Positions 18,230 through 25,895 of a DNA stretch of 64,000 nt are shown piece by piece. Made by a program: the position numbers and the translations under genes. A model generated the notes under the pieces. It was not told the DNA's origin, did not search any database, and worked only from the letters and a program-made list of their open reading frames with translations. Numbering within the stretch: the first letter of the stretch is position 1; each line of letters starts with the position of its first letter. The stretch covers positions 53,111 through 117,110 of the forward strand of contig UBMI01000016.1 of the NCBI GenBank assembly GCA_900466475.1, in the 5' to 3' direction. Origin of the DNA: Hyphomicrobiales bacterium (GTDB lineage Bacteria > Pseudomonadota > Alphaproteobacteria > Rhizobiales > Rhizobiaceae).

Positions 18230-19084
18230 TCAGCGGTTGGCCGTCTCCCCAAGGATGGTCGCAAATTCCACCATGCGTCGTCGTCGTTGGCTTGCCTCTT
18301 CGCCGGCGTTCAAAATGACCGCCTCGGACAGGCAGTCGAGCAAGGCGATCAGCGGCGGCAGGTTATCCATATCAGGCGCGCGGGCAGGCGGTAACGGCAG
18401 GACGACATTCGACTGTTCCGGCAGCCAGTCCGCATGCTGAGCGGAAATCAGGATCACTTTGTAACCGTAACGCCTGGCAGTGCGCGCAAGCAGCCGTGAC
18501 CTGGCAAAGCGCCGACAATCAATGATGACGAGCACGGCATCTTCGACGAAAGCACGGGCGAAAAGCTCCGCGAAGCGATTACCTGCGCCGTCGATCGCAC
18601 GTACACTGTCGCGAGCCTGGGTCAGTCGCTGGCAGAAATGGCTGGAGAAGCCTGACAGTCTTGCATGGGTGGCGACGAAGACCTCTTTGGATGCGCCGAT
18701 CATCGCGACGGCTTCGCCCCAATGCGGCTGGGCGGTCAGATGATAGATGTGATGCAGTGCCTGTATCTGCTCCGCCACGAGAACGGCGAGCGGCTTACCA
18801 TCCGATGCGTCGGTTTGCAGTTCCGTCATCGAGCTCTGGAACTGGACCGGAGAGGTCGTTGCCGTTTCGCGGATTTCCACCTTCACGCTGTCCAGTCCCT
18901 GGTAGCCGAGCGCTCGCAAAAAACGGCCGACCGTCATCGGCGAGAGATCAAGCCGGTCGGCAACCGATGCAGCGGTTTCAAACGGCAGGTCGTTCAAATG
19001 TTCAGTAAAATATTTCGCGATGCGTCGTTCGGCGGGCGTGCCGGACTTCGCGTATTGCCTAAGCTTGTCTACAAAATCTTCCAC
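18230..19084 (-). CDS. RpiR/MurR-family transcriptional regulator
   Basis: Regulator of 284 residues with an N-terminal RpiR helix-turn-helix (TAASVADRLDLSPMTVGRFLRALGYQG, about residues 37-63) and a C-terminal SIS sugar-phosphate isomerase-like domain (residues 120-260) that usually senses a phosphosugar. It starts with GTG, with GGGAGG 7 bases upstream. Its end abuts the kinase gene stop, so it is convergent with the polyol operon. Two copies of AGCATGTAATTTTC lie upstream and may be its binding sites. It could sense a phosphorylated pentulose made by the neighbouring kinase, but that is inference. Confidence 0.9.
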   Translation of the reverse strand: MEDFVDKLRQYAKSGTPAERRIAKYFTEHLNDLPFETAASVADRLDLSPMTVGRFLRALGYQGLDSVKVEIRETATTSPVQFQSSMTELQTDASDGKPLAVLVAEQIQALHHIYHLTAQPHWGEAVAMIGASKEVFVATHARLSGFSSHFCQRLTQARDSVRAIDGAGNRFAELFARAFVEDAVLVIIDCRRFARSRLLARTARRYGYKVILISAQHADWLPEQSNVVLPLPPARAPDMDNLPPLIALLDCLSEAVILNAGEEASQRRRRMVEFATILGETANR

Positions 19085-19210
19085 GTCGCAGCCTCCCCCA
19101 TATCCTCAGAGGCTTCCCGTGGATTCGTGGAGCCGAATCCCTGTTTTTTAATATTGTCCGGAAGCTCTTCTTAGGCCCACACGTATATCGAACGTTACGA
19201 ACTATATATT

Positions 19211-19255
19211 AGCATGTAATTTTCGACAAGTTTTCTATTCAAGCATGTAATTTTC
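19211..19255 (+). promoter_or_regulatory. Tandem direct repeat upstream of the RpiR gene
   Basis: AGCATGTAATTTTC occurs at 19211-19224 and again at 19242-19255, 31 bases apart (three helical turns). It lies in the 233-base divergent region between the RpiR gene and the EI24-like gene. Candidate regulator sites. Confidence 0.5.
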
Positions 19256-19317
19256 AACCGACTTGCCGCGGGACCGCGGGCTTCCTACATCACGCTGCGT
19301 AACGGAGACGCCAGAGA

Positions 19318-20031
19318 ATGATCCTTGACGCCGCTCGCCTTTCTCTCCTCAACCTTTTTGCGCCGGAGACCCGGTCTGCTTTCTGGAAGGTTCTGGGGCT
19401 GACCGTGCTGGTGCTGATCGGCTTGTGGTTCGCCTTGCGCGGCCTGTTCATCAGTCTCGTATTTCCCTGGGTGAGCGGGTTCTTTCCCGAGATGCCCGAC
19501 TGGGCCGGCTGGCTCAGCTTCGTTTTCCTTGTCGCCGCCGGGATCGGACTTGCGCTCGCGCTGGCGCTGCTGCTTTCGCCGGTGACTGCGCTGATTGCCG
19601 GCCTCTTTCTCGACGATGTCGCCGAGGTGATCGAGAAGCGGGACTATCCGCAGGATGTGGCCGGCAAGGCCATGCCGCTCGGACCTGCGATGGCAAGCTC
19701 AATCAAGTTCCTGGGGGTGGTGATCGTCGGCAATATTATCGCGCTCTTGCTGCTCTTCATTCCCGGCGTCAATCTCGTGGCCTTCTTTCTTGTGAACGGC
19801 TACCTGCTCGGGCGGGAATTCTTTGAATTTGCGGCCATGCGCTTCCGTTCTCCTCCGGAGGCGCGACTGTTTCGCGCCAAACATGGTCCGACGGTCTTTC
19901 TCGGTGGCCTGGTGATTGCACTCTTTCTGGCGATCCCTATCGTCAACCTGCTCACGCCTCTCTTTGCCGCCGGCATGATGGTGCACCTGCACAAGTTGAC
20001 CTCCGCGCGCGATCCCGATTTCCGAGCCTAG
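19318..20031 (+). CDS. EI24/CysZ-like membrane protein
   Basis: Integral membrane protein of 237 residues resembling the EI24 domain/CysZ family, which includes sulfate-uptake proteins. Four to six hydrophobic segments are visible. The family-like stretches are LALALALLLSPVTALIAGLFLDDVAEVIEKRDYP and VNGYLLGREFFEFAAMRF. Nothing nearby is linked to cysteine synthesis, so a sulfate role is not supported by context. Transcribed away from the RpiR gene; no operon partners. Confidence 0.8.
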   Translation: MILDAARLSLLNLFAPETRSAFWKVLGLTVLVLIGLWFALRGLFISLVFPWVSGFFPEMPDWAGWLSFVFLVAAGIGLALALALLLSPVTALIAGLFLDDVAEVIEKRDYPQDVAGKAMPLGPAMASSIKFLGVVIVGNIIALLLLFIPGVNLVAFFLVNGYLLGREFFEFAAMRFRSPPEARLFRAKHGPTVFLGGLVIALFLAIPIVNLLTPLFAAGMMVHLHKLTSARDPDFRA

Positions 20032-20081
20032 CTTTCACGCAAATCCGAACGAAAACCGCGCTACACCGTTGGTGAATTGCT

Positions 20082-20507
20082 TTAGCCGGGCAGCGCTGCC
20101 GCTACATACAAGGCCGCATATTCGGCGCTTGGCGGGATCGGCTTGATGACGTCGATCAAGACGCCGTTGGGATCGGCGGTAATGAAGTGGCGCTGGCCGA
20201 AATCCTCGTCCCGGATCGTGCGCAGGATCGGCAACCCTGCCTCCGTGCAAATGGCGTAAATCGCGTCCACATCCTCGACCTCGAAATTCAGGAGAAGGCC
20301 GGAGATCTTGCCGCGGCCGGCGGCCGGGATGGTTTCGTGGCTACCATCGAGCACGGCAAGCGTCACATGCTCATCCTCGATCGATTGCAGATGGACATAC
20401 CAGTCGCTTTCGAAGAGAGGCTGGAAACGGAAATGACGGCAATAGAAGGCAGACGTCCCGGCAACATCATTCGTCATGATCACGGGATAATAGCTCGTCG
20501 ATTTCAT
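20082..20507 (-). CDS. VOC-family (glyoxalase/bleomycin resistance-like) protein
   Basis: A 141-residue protein of the vicinal oxygen chelate fold, seen in paired beta-alpha-beta-beta-beta segments (SYYPVIMTNDVAGTSAFYCRHF near the N-terminus and HFITADPNGVLIDVIKPI near the C-terminus). The frame is open to 20591, but the start at 20507 (MKSTSYYP) has AGAGGA at the proper distance, and the longer version would run through the operator region. Divergent from a TetR gene 82 bases away, which probably controls it. Substrate unknown; dioxygenase, glyoxalase and antibiotic-binding proteins share this fold. Confidence 0.85.
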   Translation of the reverse strand: MKSTSYYPVIMTNDVAGTSAFYCRHFRFQPLFESDWYVHLQSIEDEHVTLAVLDGSHETIPAAGRGKISGLLLNFEVEDVDAIYAICTEAGLPILRTIRDEDFGQRHFITADPNGVLIDVIKPIPPSAEYAALYVAAALPG

Positions 20508-20531
20508 CACGTTCCTCTTTCTGGGTTTTAC

Positions 20532-20578
20532 GTACATTCTGTATGTTTTTGTTATTAACATACATGCTGATTGTATGT
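20532..20578 (+). promoter_or_regulatory. Triple half-site operator between VOC and TetR genes
   Basis: TGTATGT (20540-20546), ACATACA (20558-20564) and TGTATGT (20572-20578) form two overlapping perfect inverted repeats; a partial GTACAT site lies at 20532. Likely binding region of the adjacent TetR repressor, covering both divergent promoters. Confidence 0.7.
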
Positions 20579-20589
20579 AAACAGAGGTC

Positions 20590-21174
20590 ATGAGTCGCAG
20601 TAACCGCGAGAGAACCGAGCAAACGAGACAGGCGCTGATGGATGCCGCGCGCCGGCTTTTCGTCGAGAAGGGATATGCCGAGACGGCGACGCCCGAGATC
20701 GTCGCAGAGGCGGGTGTAACGCGCGGTGCGCTCTATCATCACTTCGAAGACAAGAAAGCGCTTTTCCGGGCGGTGATCGAAAGGGAGGCGGCCGGTGTCG
20801 CCGACGAGATCGAGCGGCGCGCAACGCGGCAAACCGCACCGCGTGAAGCGCTGCTTGAAGGTGCTGCGGCCTATTTCGATGCAATGGAAGTGGAAGGGCG
20901 AACACGGCTGCTTCTGCTCGAGGCACCGGCCGTGATCGGCCTGCCCGCGACAGCAAAGATCGACGCGGAGAATGCCGAGGCGACATTGCGGGCTGGGCTC
21001 GAAGCCTTGTTGCCACAGGCCAGTGCCAGCGATTTGCTCGGGCCATTGACGGCCATGCTCTCGGCAGCTTTCGATCGCGCTGCGATCTCCATCGAAGCAG
21101 GCGGCAGTCGTGAAGATTATGAGCGGGGAATAGCTGCTCTACTCGACGGCCTCGCCGATCAGCTGCGGCGGTAG
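20590..21174 (+). CDS. TetR/AcrR-family transcriptional regulator
   Basis: Repressor of 194 residues. The helix-turn-helix TPEIVAEAGVTRGALYHHFEDKKALF spans about residues 35-60, a near-perfect TetR consensus. An AGAGG site precedes the ATG by a short gap. It is divergent from the VOC-family gene and the shared region contains three repeated 7-base half-sites, so autoregulation together with control of the VOC gene is likely. Its 3' end overlaps the 3' end of the convergent nth gene by 36 bases. Confidence 0.92.
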   Translation: MSRSNRERTEQTRQALMDAARRLFVEKGYAETATPEIVAEAGVTRGALYHHFEDKKALFRAVIEREAAGVADEIERRATRQTAPREALLEGAAAYFDAMEVEGRTRLLLLEAPAVIGLPATAKIDAENAEATLRAGLEALLPQASASDLLGPLTAMLSAAFDRAAISIEAGGSREDYERGIAALLDGLADQLRR

Positions 21175-21921
21175 CTCGACCAGCGGCGCCGGGATATCGC
21201 TGCTCTTTTCCGGCGATTTGCAGATATCGGCAATCACGCAGCGCTCGCATTCGGGGCGACGGGCCTTGCAGGTATAGCGGCCGTGCAGGATCAGCCAGTG
21301 ATGAGCGTGGTAGAGATATTGTTTCGGCACCACCTTCATCAGCCGGTCTTCAACCTCGTCAGGCGTCTTTCCGGGTGCGAGCCTGATGCGATTGGCGATG
21401 CGGAAGATATGGGTGTCAACCGCCATCGTTGCCTGACCGAAGGCCATTGACAGGACGACATTGGCGGTCTTGCGGCCGACGCCCGGCAGGCGCACCAGTT
21501 CCTCGCGCGTCTCCGGCACCTTGCCGCCGAACTCGTCGACCAGCATTTGCGAGAGCGCAATGACGTTCTTCGCCTTGTTGCGATAGAGACCGATCGTCTT
21601 GATGTAGTCGCGGACCTTTTCTTCGCCGAGATCGAGCATCTTCTGTGGCGTATCGGCGATCCTGAACAACGCGCGGGTCGCCTTGTTGACACCGGCATCC
21701 GTCGCCTGGGCGGAGAGGGCGACTGCCACGACGAGCGTGAAGGGATTGCTATGCTCCAGCTCGCCGCGCGGTTCCGGCCGCTGGACGGAAAAGCGGCGAA
21801 AGATCTCTTGGCGCTCGGCCAGCGAGTAGGCTGTCTTGACCGGCACCGCCGGCTTGCGGCGGGTGATCACATTCGAGTTTAGCGACGGTTTGGTATTGGA
21901 TTTGAGTTTCGGATTGGCCAT
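21139..21921 (-). CDS. nth: Endonuclease III, DNA glycosylase/AP lyase
   Basis: Base-excision repair enzyme that removes oxidised pyrimidines. The product is 260 residues. The helix-hairpin-helix is LPGVGRKTANVVLS with the catalytic lysine in GRKTA. The conserved catalytic aspartate is in AVDTHIFRIANR. The iron-sulfur cluster cysteines follow the canonical C-x6-C-x2-C-x5-C spacing in CKARRPECERCVIADIC near the C-terminus. Start placed at 21921 (MANPKLKS); the frame extends to 21957, overlapping the DUF2244 gene, and neither start has a good ribosome binding site. It has an N-terminal extension of about 30 residues compared with the E. coli enzyme. Confidence 0.95.
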   Translation of the reverse strand: MANPKLKSNTKPSLNSNVITRRKPAVPVKTAYSLAERQEIFRRFSVQRPEPRGELEHSNPFTLVVAVALSAQATDAGVNKATRALFRIADTPQKMLDLGEEKVRDYIKTIGLYRNKAKNVIALSQMLVDEFGGKVPETREELVRLPGVGRKTANVVLSMAFGQATMAVDTHIFRIANRIRLAPGKTPDEVEDRLMKVVPKQYLYHAHHWLILHGRYTCKARRPECERCVIADICKSPEKSSDIPAPLVELPPQLIGEAVE

Positions 21922-21943
21922 GGAAAATCTATACTCAGTCGCC

Positions 21944-22441
21944 ATGATGGAAAGCAACGCCGACAGCCGAAACGAGCAGCCTGTTTTTGCGGCCGAACTC
22001 TTTCCCTATCGCTCGCTTGGGCGGAAGGGTTTCAAGCTGTTGCTCGCCATATCGGGCGCGATCTGCTTCATGTACGGCATGTTCTTCATCGTCACAGGCG
22101 CGTGGCCGATCGGCTTTTTCTTCGGCCTGGACTTCGTACTTCTCTACGGGGCTTTCTGGCTGAACTATCGCTCCGGCAGGGTGCGGGAAGAGGTAACTGT
22201 TTCGCGTACGGATGTCTCGGTGCGCAAGTTTTCTCCGTCCGGCCGCATGATCGAGCATCATTTCAATCCGTTCTGGACGCGTTTCCTCGTTCGCCGGCAT
22301 CAGGAGATCGGCATTCTCTCCATGCATATTTTCGGCGAGGGCAAGCGCACGGATGTCGGCTCCTTTCTCAATCCTGACGATCGCGAAAGTTTCGCCAAGG
22401 CCTTCAAGGGCGCGCTGGCAACGGTAAAACAGCGTCTCTGA
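21944..22441 (+). CDS. DUF2244 domain-containing membrane protein
   Basis: A 165-residue protein of unknown function with two adjacent transmembrane helices (GFKLLLAISGAICFMYGMFFIV and GFFFGLDFVLLYGAFWLNY) followed by a soluble domain. This matches the DUF2244 layout common in alphaproteobacteria. The start is uncertain: ATG at 21920, 21944 or 21947 are all in frame and none has a clear ribosome binding site. It is divergent from nth with only about 22 bases between the chosen starts, so the promoters must lie inside one another's coding regions or the true starts differ. Confidence 0.8.
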   Translation: MMESNADSRNEQPVFAAELFPYRSLGRKGFKLLLAISGAICFMYGMFFIVTGAWPIGFFFGLDFVLLYGAFWLNYRSGRVREEVTVSRTDVSVRKFSPSGRMIEHHFNPFWTRFLVRRHQEIGILSMHIFGEGKRTDVGSFLNPDDRESFAKAFKGALATVKQRL

Positions 22442-22510
22442 GAGATCACGCAAGAAACGGGTGGTTTGGTTCGCCGGCCTTGATTATCTCCTTTGTAAAG
22501 GAGAAAAACG

Positions 22511-23383
22511 ATGAACATGATCGCGAAGCTCGAAACAGACATCACCCCTGATGGACCCGATTACGACACCGTCCGTCGGGTCATTGAACTGATCAGCGAG
22601 GAATATCGCGACCAGCCGTCGCTGGAAGCGATCGCCGCGCGGCTGAACCAATCGCCGACGCAACTCCAGAAGACCTTTACCCGCTGGGCTGGCCTTTCGC
22701 CCAAGGCCTTTCTGCAGGCCGTCACGCTGGACCATGCCAAGCGGCTCTTGCGCCAGGAAGAAATGCCGCTGCTTGAAACGTCGATCGAGGTCGGTCTGTC
22801 CGGCCCGAGCCGCCTGCACGACCTGTTCGTGACGCATGAGGCAATGTCGCCGGGCGAATGGAAGGCGAAGGGTGGCGGACTGACGATCCGCTACGGGTTC
22901 CACACATGTCCCTTCGGCACGGCGCTCGTCATGGTCACGGACCGCGGCCTTGCGGGTCTCGCCTTCAGCGATTCCGGTGATGAGAAGGCTTGCCTGGAGG
23001 ATATGACCTGCCGTTGGCCAAATGCGGAATATGTGGAAGACCGCCAGGCGACGGCGCCTTATGCCGAACGCATCTTCCAACCGGGCCGCTGGACATCCGA
23101 CCAGCCGTTGCGGGTCGTGCTGATCGGAACCGATTTCCAGGTCAACGTCTGGCAGAGCCTTCTGAAAATTCCCTTCGGTAAGGCCGTGACCTATAGCGAC
23201 ATTGCCAAGGACATCGGCCGGCCGACTGCCATGCGCGCCGTCGGTGCGGCCGTCGGGGCCAATCCGATTTCCTTCGTCGTGCCCTGCCATCGCGCACTCG
23301 GGAAAAATGGCGCGTTGACCGGTTACCATTGGGGTCTGACCCGCAAGCGGGCCATGCTCGGCTGGGAATCGGCACACGCCTGA
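22511..23383 (+). CDS. Ada-like HTH/O6-alkylguanine-DNA methyltransferase fusion
   Basis: A 290-residue fusion of an AraC-type helix-turn-helix (about residues 20-115, with PSLEAIAARLNQSPTQLQKTFTRWAG) and a C-terminal O6-methylguanine-DNA methyltransferase. The acceptor cysteine is Cys259 in VPCHRALG, with the arginine-finger helix in RPTAMRAVGAAVGANP. The N-terminal zinc domain of E. coli Ada, which senses methylphosphotriesters and makes Ada a switch, is missing. It therefore probably repairs alkylated guanine directly and may regulate by another signal. An AAAGGAG site supports the start. No alkB or alkA gene is adjacent. Confidence 0.9.
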   Translation: MNMIAKLETDITPDGPDYDTVRRVIELISEEYRDQPSLEAIAARLNQSPTQLQKTFTRWAGLSPKAFLQAVTLDHAKRLLRQEEMPLLETSIEVGLSGPSRLHDLFVTHEAMSPGEWKAKGGGLTIRYGFHTCPFGTALVMVTDRGLAGLAFSDSGDEKACLEDMTCRWPNAEYVEDRQATAPYAERIFQPGRWTSDQPLRVVLIGTDFQVNVWQSLLKIPFGKAVTYSDIAKDIGRPTAMRAVGAAVGANPISFVVPCHRALGKNGALTGYHWGLTRKRAMLGWESAHA

Positions 23384-23392
23384 ACGAGAATA

Positions 23393-23416
23393 CCGAAGCC
23401 GCTCAGGCGGCTTCGG
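23393..23416 (+). terminator. Bidirectional hairpin between convergent genes
   Basis: CCGAAGCCGC-TCAG-GCGGCTTCGG, a perfect 10-base stem spanning the gap between the methyltransferase gene and the convergent SorC gene, overlapping the last codons of the latter. T tracts are weak. Confidence 0.6.
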
Positions 23417-24386
23417 CGAGCTCCAGCAATGCCTTTGCGGCACTTTCATCCGTTATGAGCGTATTGCAGCCGATGCGCTTGATCGTTGCACGGATCGCGA
23501 CGGCACGATGGGCGCCGCCGGAGGACAGTACGATGTGTTTTGCTTCCTTCAGCGTATCGAGATCAACCGACATCACCCGCTGATTGATCGAGTGATCGAC
23601 GGAATTGCCGTCCTTGTCCAGAAAGTTGAACATGGTGTCGCAGACGCAGCCGGCATCGATCAGCTGCTGCAGCTCGGCCTTTGAAATCCACCCCTCGGAG
23701 AGCGAGGTCGAATGCGGACCGATATCGCCGCAGCTGACGATTGCGAGATCAAGGTTTTCCGCCAGCCGGTAGATCGTATCGAGCCCGCATTTTTCGATGA
23801 GATTGCGTTTGGTTTCGATAGAATCGACGAGCAACGGGGCGAGAAACATATAACACTCCGCGCCGAGCTGATTGGCGAGGCGCCAAGTGTAGTCGATTGG
23901 ATTCGTCTGGTGAACGGCGACGATACCGCCGAGCAGGGAAACGATCTTGCAGTTGTCGCGGCGCGGCGGGCGGAAGCTTGCAAGAGAAGCCGTCATCGTG
24001 CGGCCCCAACCGACGCCTATCGTATAATCGTCCGGAATGGCCTCCGACAGGAACTGGCCCAGCGCCAGCCCGACATTCTTTGCCAGTGAATTCACATCAC
24101 ATTTGGCGGGCTCCGGCACGACGATCGCCTCGTCCAGGCCATAGGCCCGTTCCAGCTTGACCGAAAGCTCCACACAGTCGCCGATCGAGTCGTTGATCCA
24201 GATCTGTACTTCGCTGCGCTTCATCGCCTCGTCGAGCAGCCGGATGACGGTCGTGCGGCTGATCCCGAGCTGTTCGGCAACATCCTTCTGGGTCAGGCCC
24301 TCGTTGTAATAGAGCCATGCCGCCCGCAGCCGGAGTGAGGAGGCTTCGGAATAAGCAGTGTGCGTGCCGCGTTTCAGCTTGACCAC
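23403..24386 (-). CDS. SorC/DeoR-family sugar-responsive regulator
   Basis: Regulator of 327 residues. A helix-turn-helix at about residues 30-55 (LTQKDVAEQLGISRTTVIRLLDEA) is followed by the SorC sugar-binding domain (GVGWGRTMTASLASF, IVSCGDIG and ITDESAAKALLEL). It begins with GTG behind GGGAGGAGAT. Divergent from transaldolase across a 446-base region containing two candidate operator palindromes, so it may control its own gene and perhaps tal. It is a paralogue of the polyol-operon regulator at 9011-9964 but clearly a different subgroup. Effector unknown. Confidence 0.9.
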   Translation of the reverse strand: MVKLKRGTHTAYSEASSLRLRAAWLYYNEGLTQKDVAEQLGISRTTVIRLLDEAMKRSEVQIWINDSIGDCVELSVKLERAYGLDEAIVVPEPAKCDVNSLAKNVGLALGQFLSEAIPDDYTIGVGWGRTMTASLASFRPPRRDNCKIVSLLGGIVAVHQTNPIDYTWRLANQLGAECYMFLAPLLVDSIETKRNLIEKCGLDTIYRLAENLDLAIVSCGDIGPHSTSLSEGWISKAELQQLIDAGCVCDTMFNFLDKDGNSVDHSINQRVMSVDLDTLKEAKHIVLSSGGAHRAVAIRATIKRIGCNTLITDESAAKALLELAEAA

Positions 24387-24419
24387 ATCTCCTCCCGCGC
24401 CGATTTCGCCCTAGATCTT

Positions 24420-24490
24420 TGCCATCGATGGCATAAGATTGGGGCATCGGCTTTGTTCCCGCGATAATGCCGGGTGTGACACTTATGTCA
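24420..24490 (+). promoter_or_regulatory. Two palindromes upstream of the SorC gene
   Basis: TGCCATCGATGGCA at 24420-24433 is a perfect 14-base palindrome 34 bases before the regulator start. TGACA-CTTA-TGTCA at 24477-24490 is a second inverted repeat. Both are candidate binding sites of the SorC regulator; function is inferred from position. Confidence 0.45.
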
Positions 24491-24510
24491 ATTGAAATGC
24501 ACAAATGTCC

Positions 24511-24539
24511 TTGACTTTTCGTTGCCGGAGCGGCGATAG
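24511..24539 (+). promoter_or_regulatory. Candidate housekeeping promoter upstream of tal
   Basis: TTGACT at 24511-24516, then 17 bases, then CGATAG at 24534-24539. The -35 match is good and the -10 match is weak. It would transcribe toward the hairpin at 24626 and tal. Confidence 0.3.
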
Positions 24540-24625
24540 TCATGGTCGACAATGTCGTTCTTGTCCGTCCGAGGAGGGCAATGTGCGGGCATGCGGAAAG
24601 TCACGATCGGCCCATCAGCCGCACG

Positions 24626-24656
24626 CGACAGCGCTTGCAAGGCGCTTGTCGTTTTT
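24626..24656 (+). terminator. Terminator-like hairpin 177 bases upstream of tal
   Basis: CGACAGCGC pairs with GCGC-T-TGTCG (one bulged base) around TTGCAAG, followed by five T residues (24652-24656). No gene precedes it on this strand, so it may end a small RNA or act as a leader attenuator of tal. Apart from this hairpin, the candidate promoter and the two palindromes, I see nothing recognisable in the 446-base gap. Confidence 0.55.
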
Positions 24657-24832
24657 CGGCGGTTGGACCAACGCGCCTGGGAACACCGCCAATGTCTCTC
24701 ACGTTTATGACTCATCCGTGACGGTGGCGCGTCTTTTCGCCTGCAGCATGCAAACCATCGGTCCTCAGATCACCTCTTTGCCGGGCGGAACTCGCGCCGG
24801 TCCGCAGTCCAAGTTCAAAAAGGATTTTGACC

Positions 24833-25798
24833 ATGACATCCAAGCTTGACCAACTCCGCGAGATCACAACCGTCGTTGCCGATACCGGTGACATTCAGGC
24901 TGTTGCTCGCCTGAAGCCGGTTGATTGCACGACCAACCCGTCCATCGTTCTCAAGGCACTCGGTACCGAGATGTTTGCCGATGACATGAAGGAAGCGATC
25001 GCCTGGGGCAAGAAGATCGGCGGTGACGCCGATGCAGCGGCTGCAGCCGTTGCTGATCGCCTCGCTATCTCCGTCGGTTCTGCCCTCGTGAAGCTCGTTC
25101 CCGGCCGCGTTTCGACCGAAGTCGATGCCGATCTCTCCTTCGATACCGAAGCTTCGCTCAAGAAGGCGCGCAGCATCATCGCCGCCTACAAGGAGCGCGG
25201 CATCGAGAAGGACCGCATCCTCATCAAGCTCGCTTCCACCTGGGAAGGCATTCGCGCCGCCGAAATCCTTCAGAAGGAAGGCATCGACTGCAATCTGACC
25301 CTGCTTTTCTCCAAGGCGCAGGCCATTGCCTGCGCTGACGCCGGCGTGTTCCTGATCTCGCCCTTCGTCGGCCGCATTCTCGACTGGTACAAGAAGTCGA
25401 CCGGCAAGGATTTCACTGCCGAGGAAGATCCGGGCGTTCTGTCCGTTCGCGACATTTACAATTACTACAAGGCCAATGGCATCAAGACCGTCGTCATGGG
25501 CGCCTCCTTCCGCAACACCGGCGAAATCGAAGCGCTGGCCGGTTGCGACCGTCTGACCATCGCTCCGAACCTGCTCGATGAACTGTCCAACGACCAGGGT
25601 AAGCTCGAGCGCAAGCTGTCGCCGGAAACGATCAAGCCGGCCCCGAAGGTCACGGTCGACGAAAAGACCTTCCGCTGGATGATGAACGAAGATGCGATGG
25701 CGACGGAAAAGCTCGCAGAAGGCATCCGCGCATTCGCAAAGGATCTCGGCACACTGCGCAGCCAGGTCCGCAAGGAATTGCAGCTCGCTGCTGCATAA
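24833..25798 (+). CDS. tal: Transaldolase
   Basis: Non-oxidative pentose phosphate pathway enzyme that exchanges three-carbon units between sedoheptulose 7-phosphate and glyceraldehyde 3-phosphate. The product is 321 residues, TalB-type. The Schiff-base lysine is Lys132 in IKLASTWEG; the N-terminal CTTNPSIVLKA and central NLTLLFSKAQA blocks are classic. The ATG at 24833 has AAGGA upstream; the in-frame TTG at 24827 is less likely. In this genome it would feed pentose phosphates from the polyol and xylose loci into central metabolism. A good terminator follows. Confidence 0.97.
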   Translation: MTSKLDQLREITTVVADTGDIQAVARLKPVDCTTNPSIVLKALGTEMFADDMKEAIAWGKKIGGDADAAAAAVADRLAISVGSALVKLVPGRVSTEVDADLSFDTEASLKKARSIIAAYKERGIEKDRILIKLASTWEGIRAAEILQKEGIDCNLTLLFSKAQAIACADAGVFLISPFVGRILDWYKKSTGKDFTAEEDPGVLSVRDIYNYYKANGIKTVVMGASFRNTGEIEALAGCDRLTIAPNLLDELSNDQGKLERKLSPETIKPAPKVTVDEKTFRWMMNEDAMATEKLAEGIRAFAKDLGTLRSQVRKELQLAAA

Positions 25799-25824
25799 GG
25801 CTGCCAGGCCGCACTTTGATGAAA

Positions 25825-25856
25825 GGCGCGGGTGCCGATGGCATCCGCGCCTTTTT
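25825..25856 (+). terminator. Rho-independent terminator after tal
   Basis: GGCGCGGGTGCC-GAT-GGCATCCGCGCC, a 12-pair stem with one G-U pair and a 3-base loop, followed by five T residues, 26 bases after the tal stop. Confidence 0.92.
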
Positions 25857-25895
25857 CATGTTGATATCAAGGACATAGAGGCTCGGAGGATTGAC

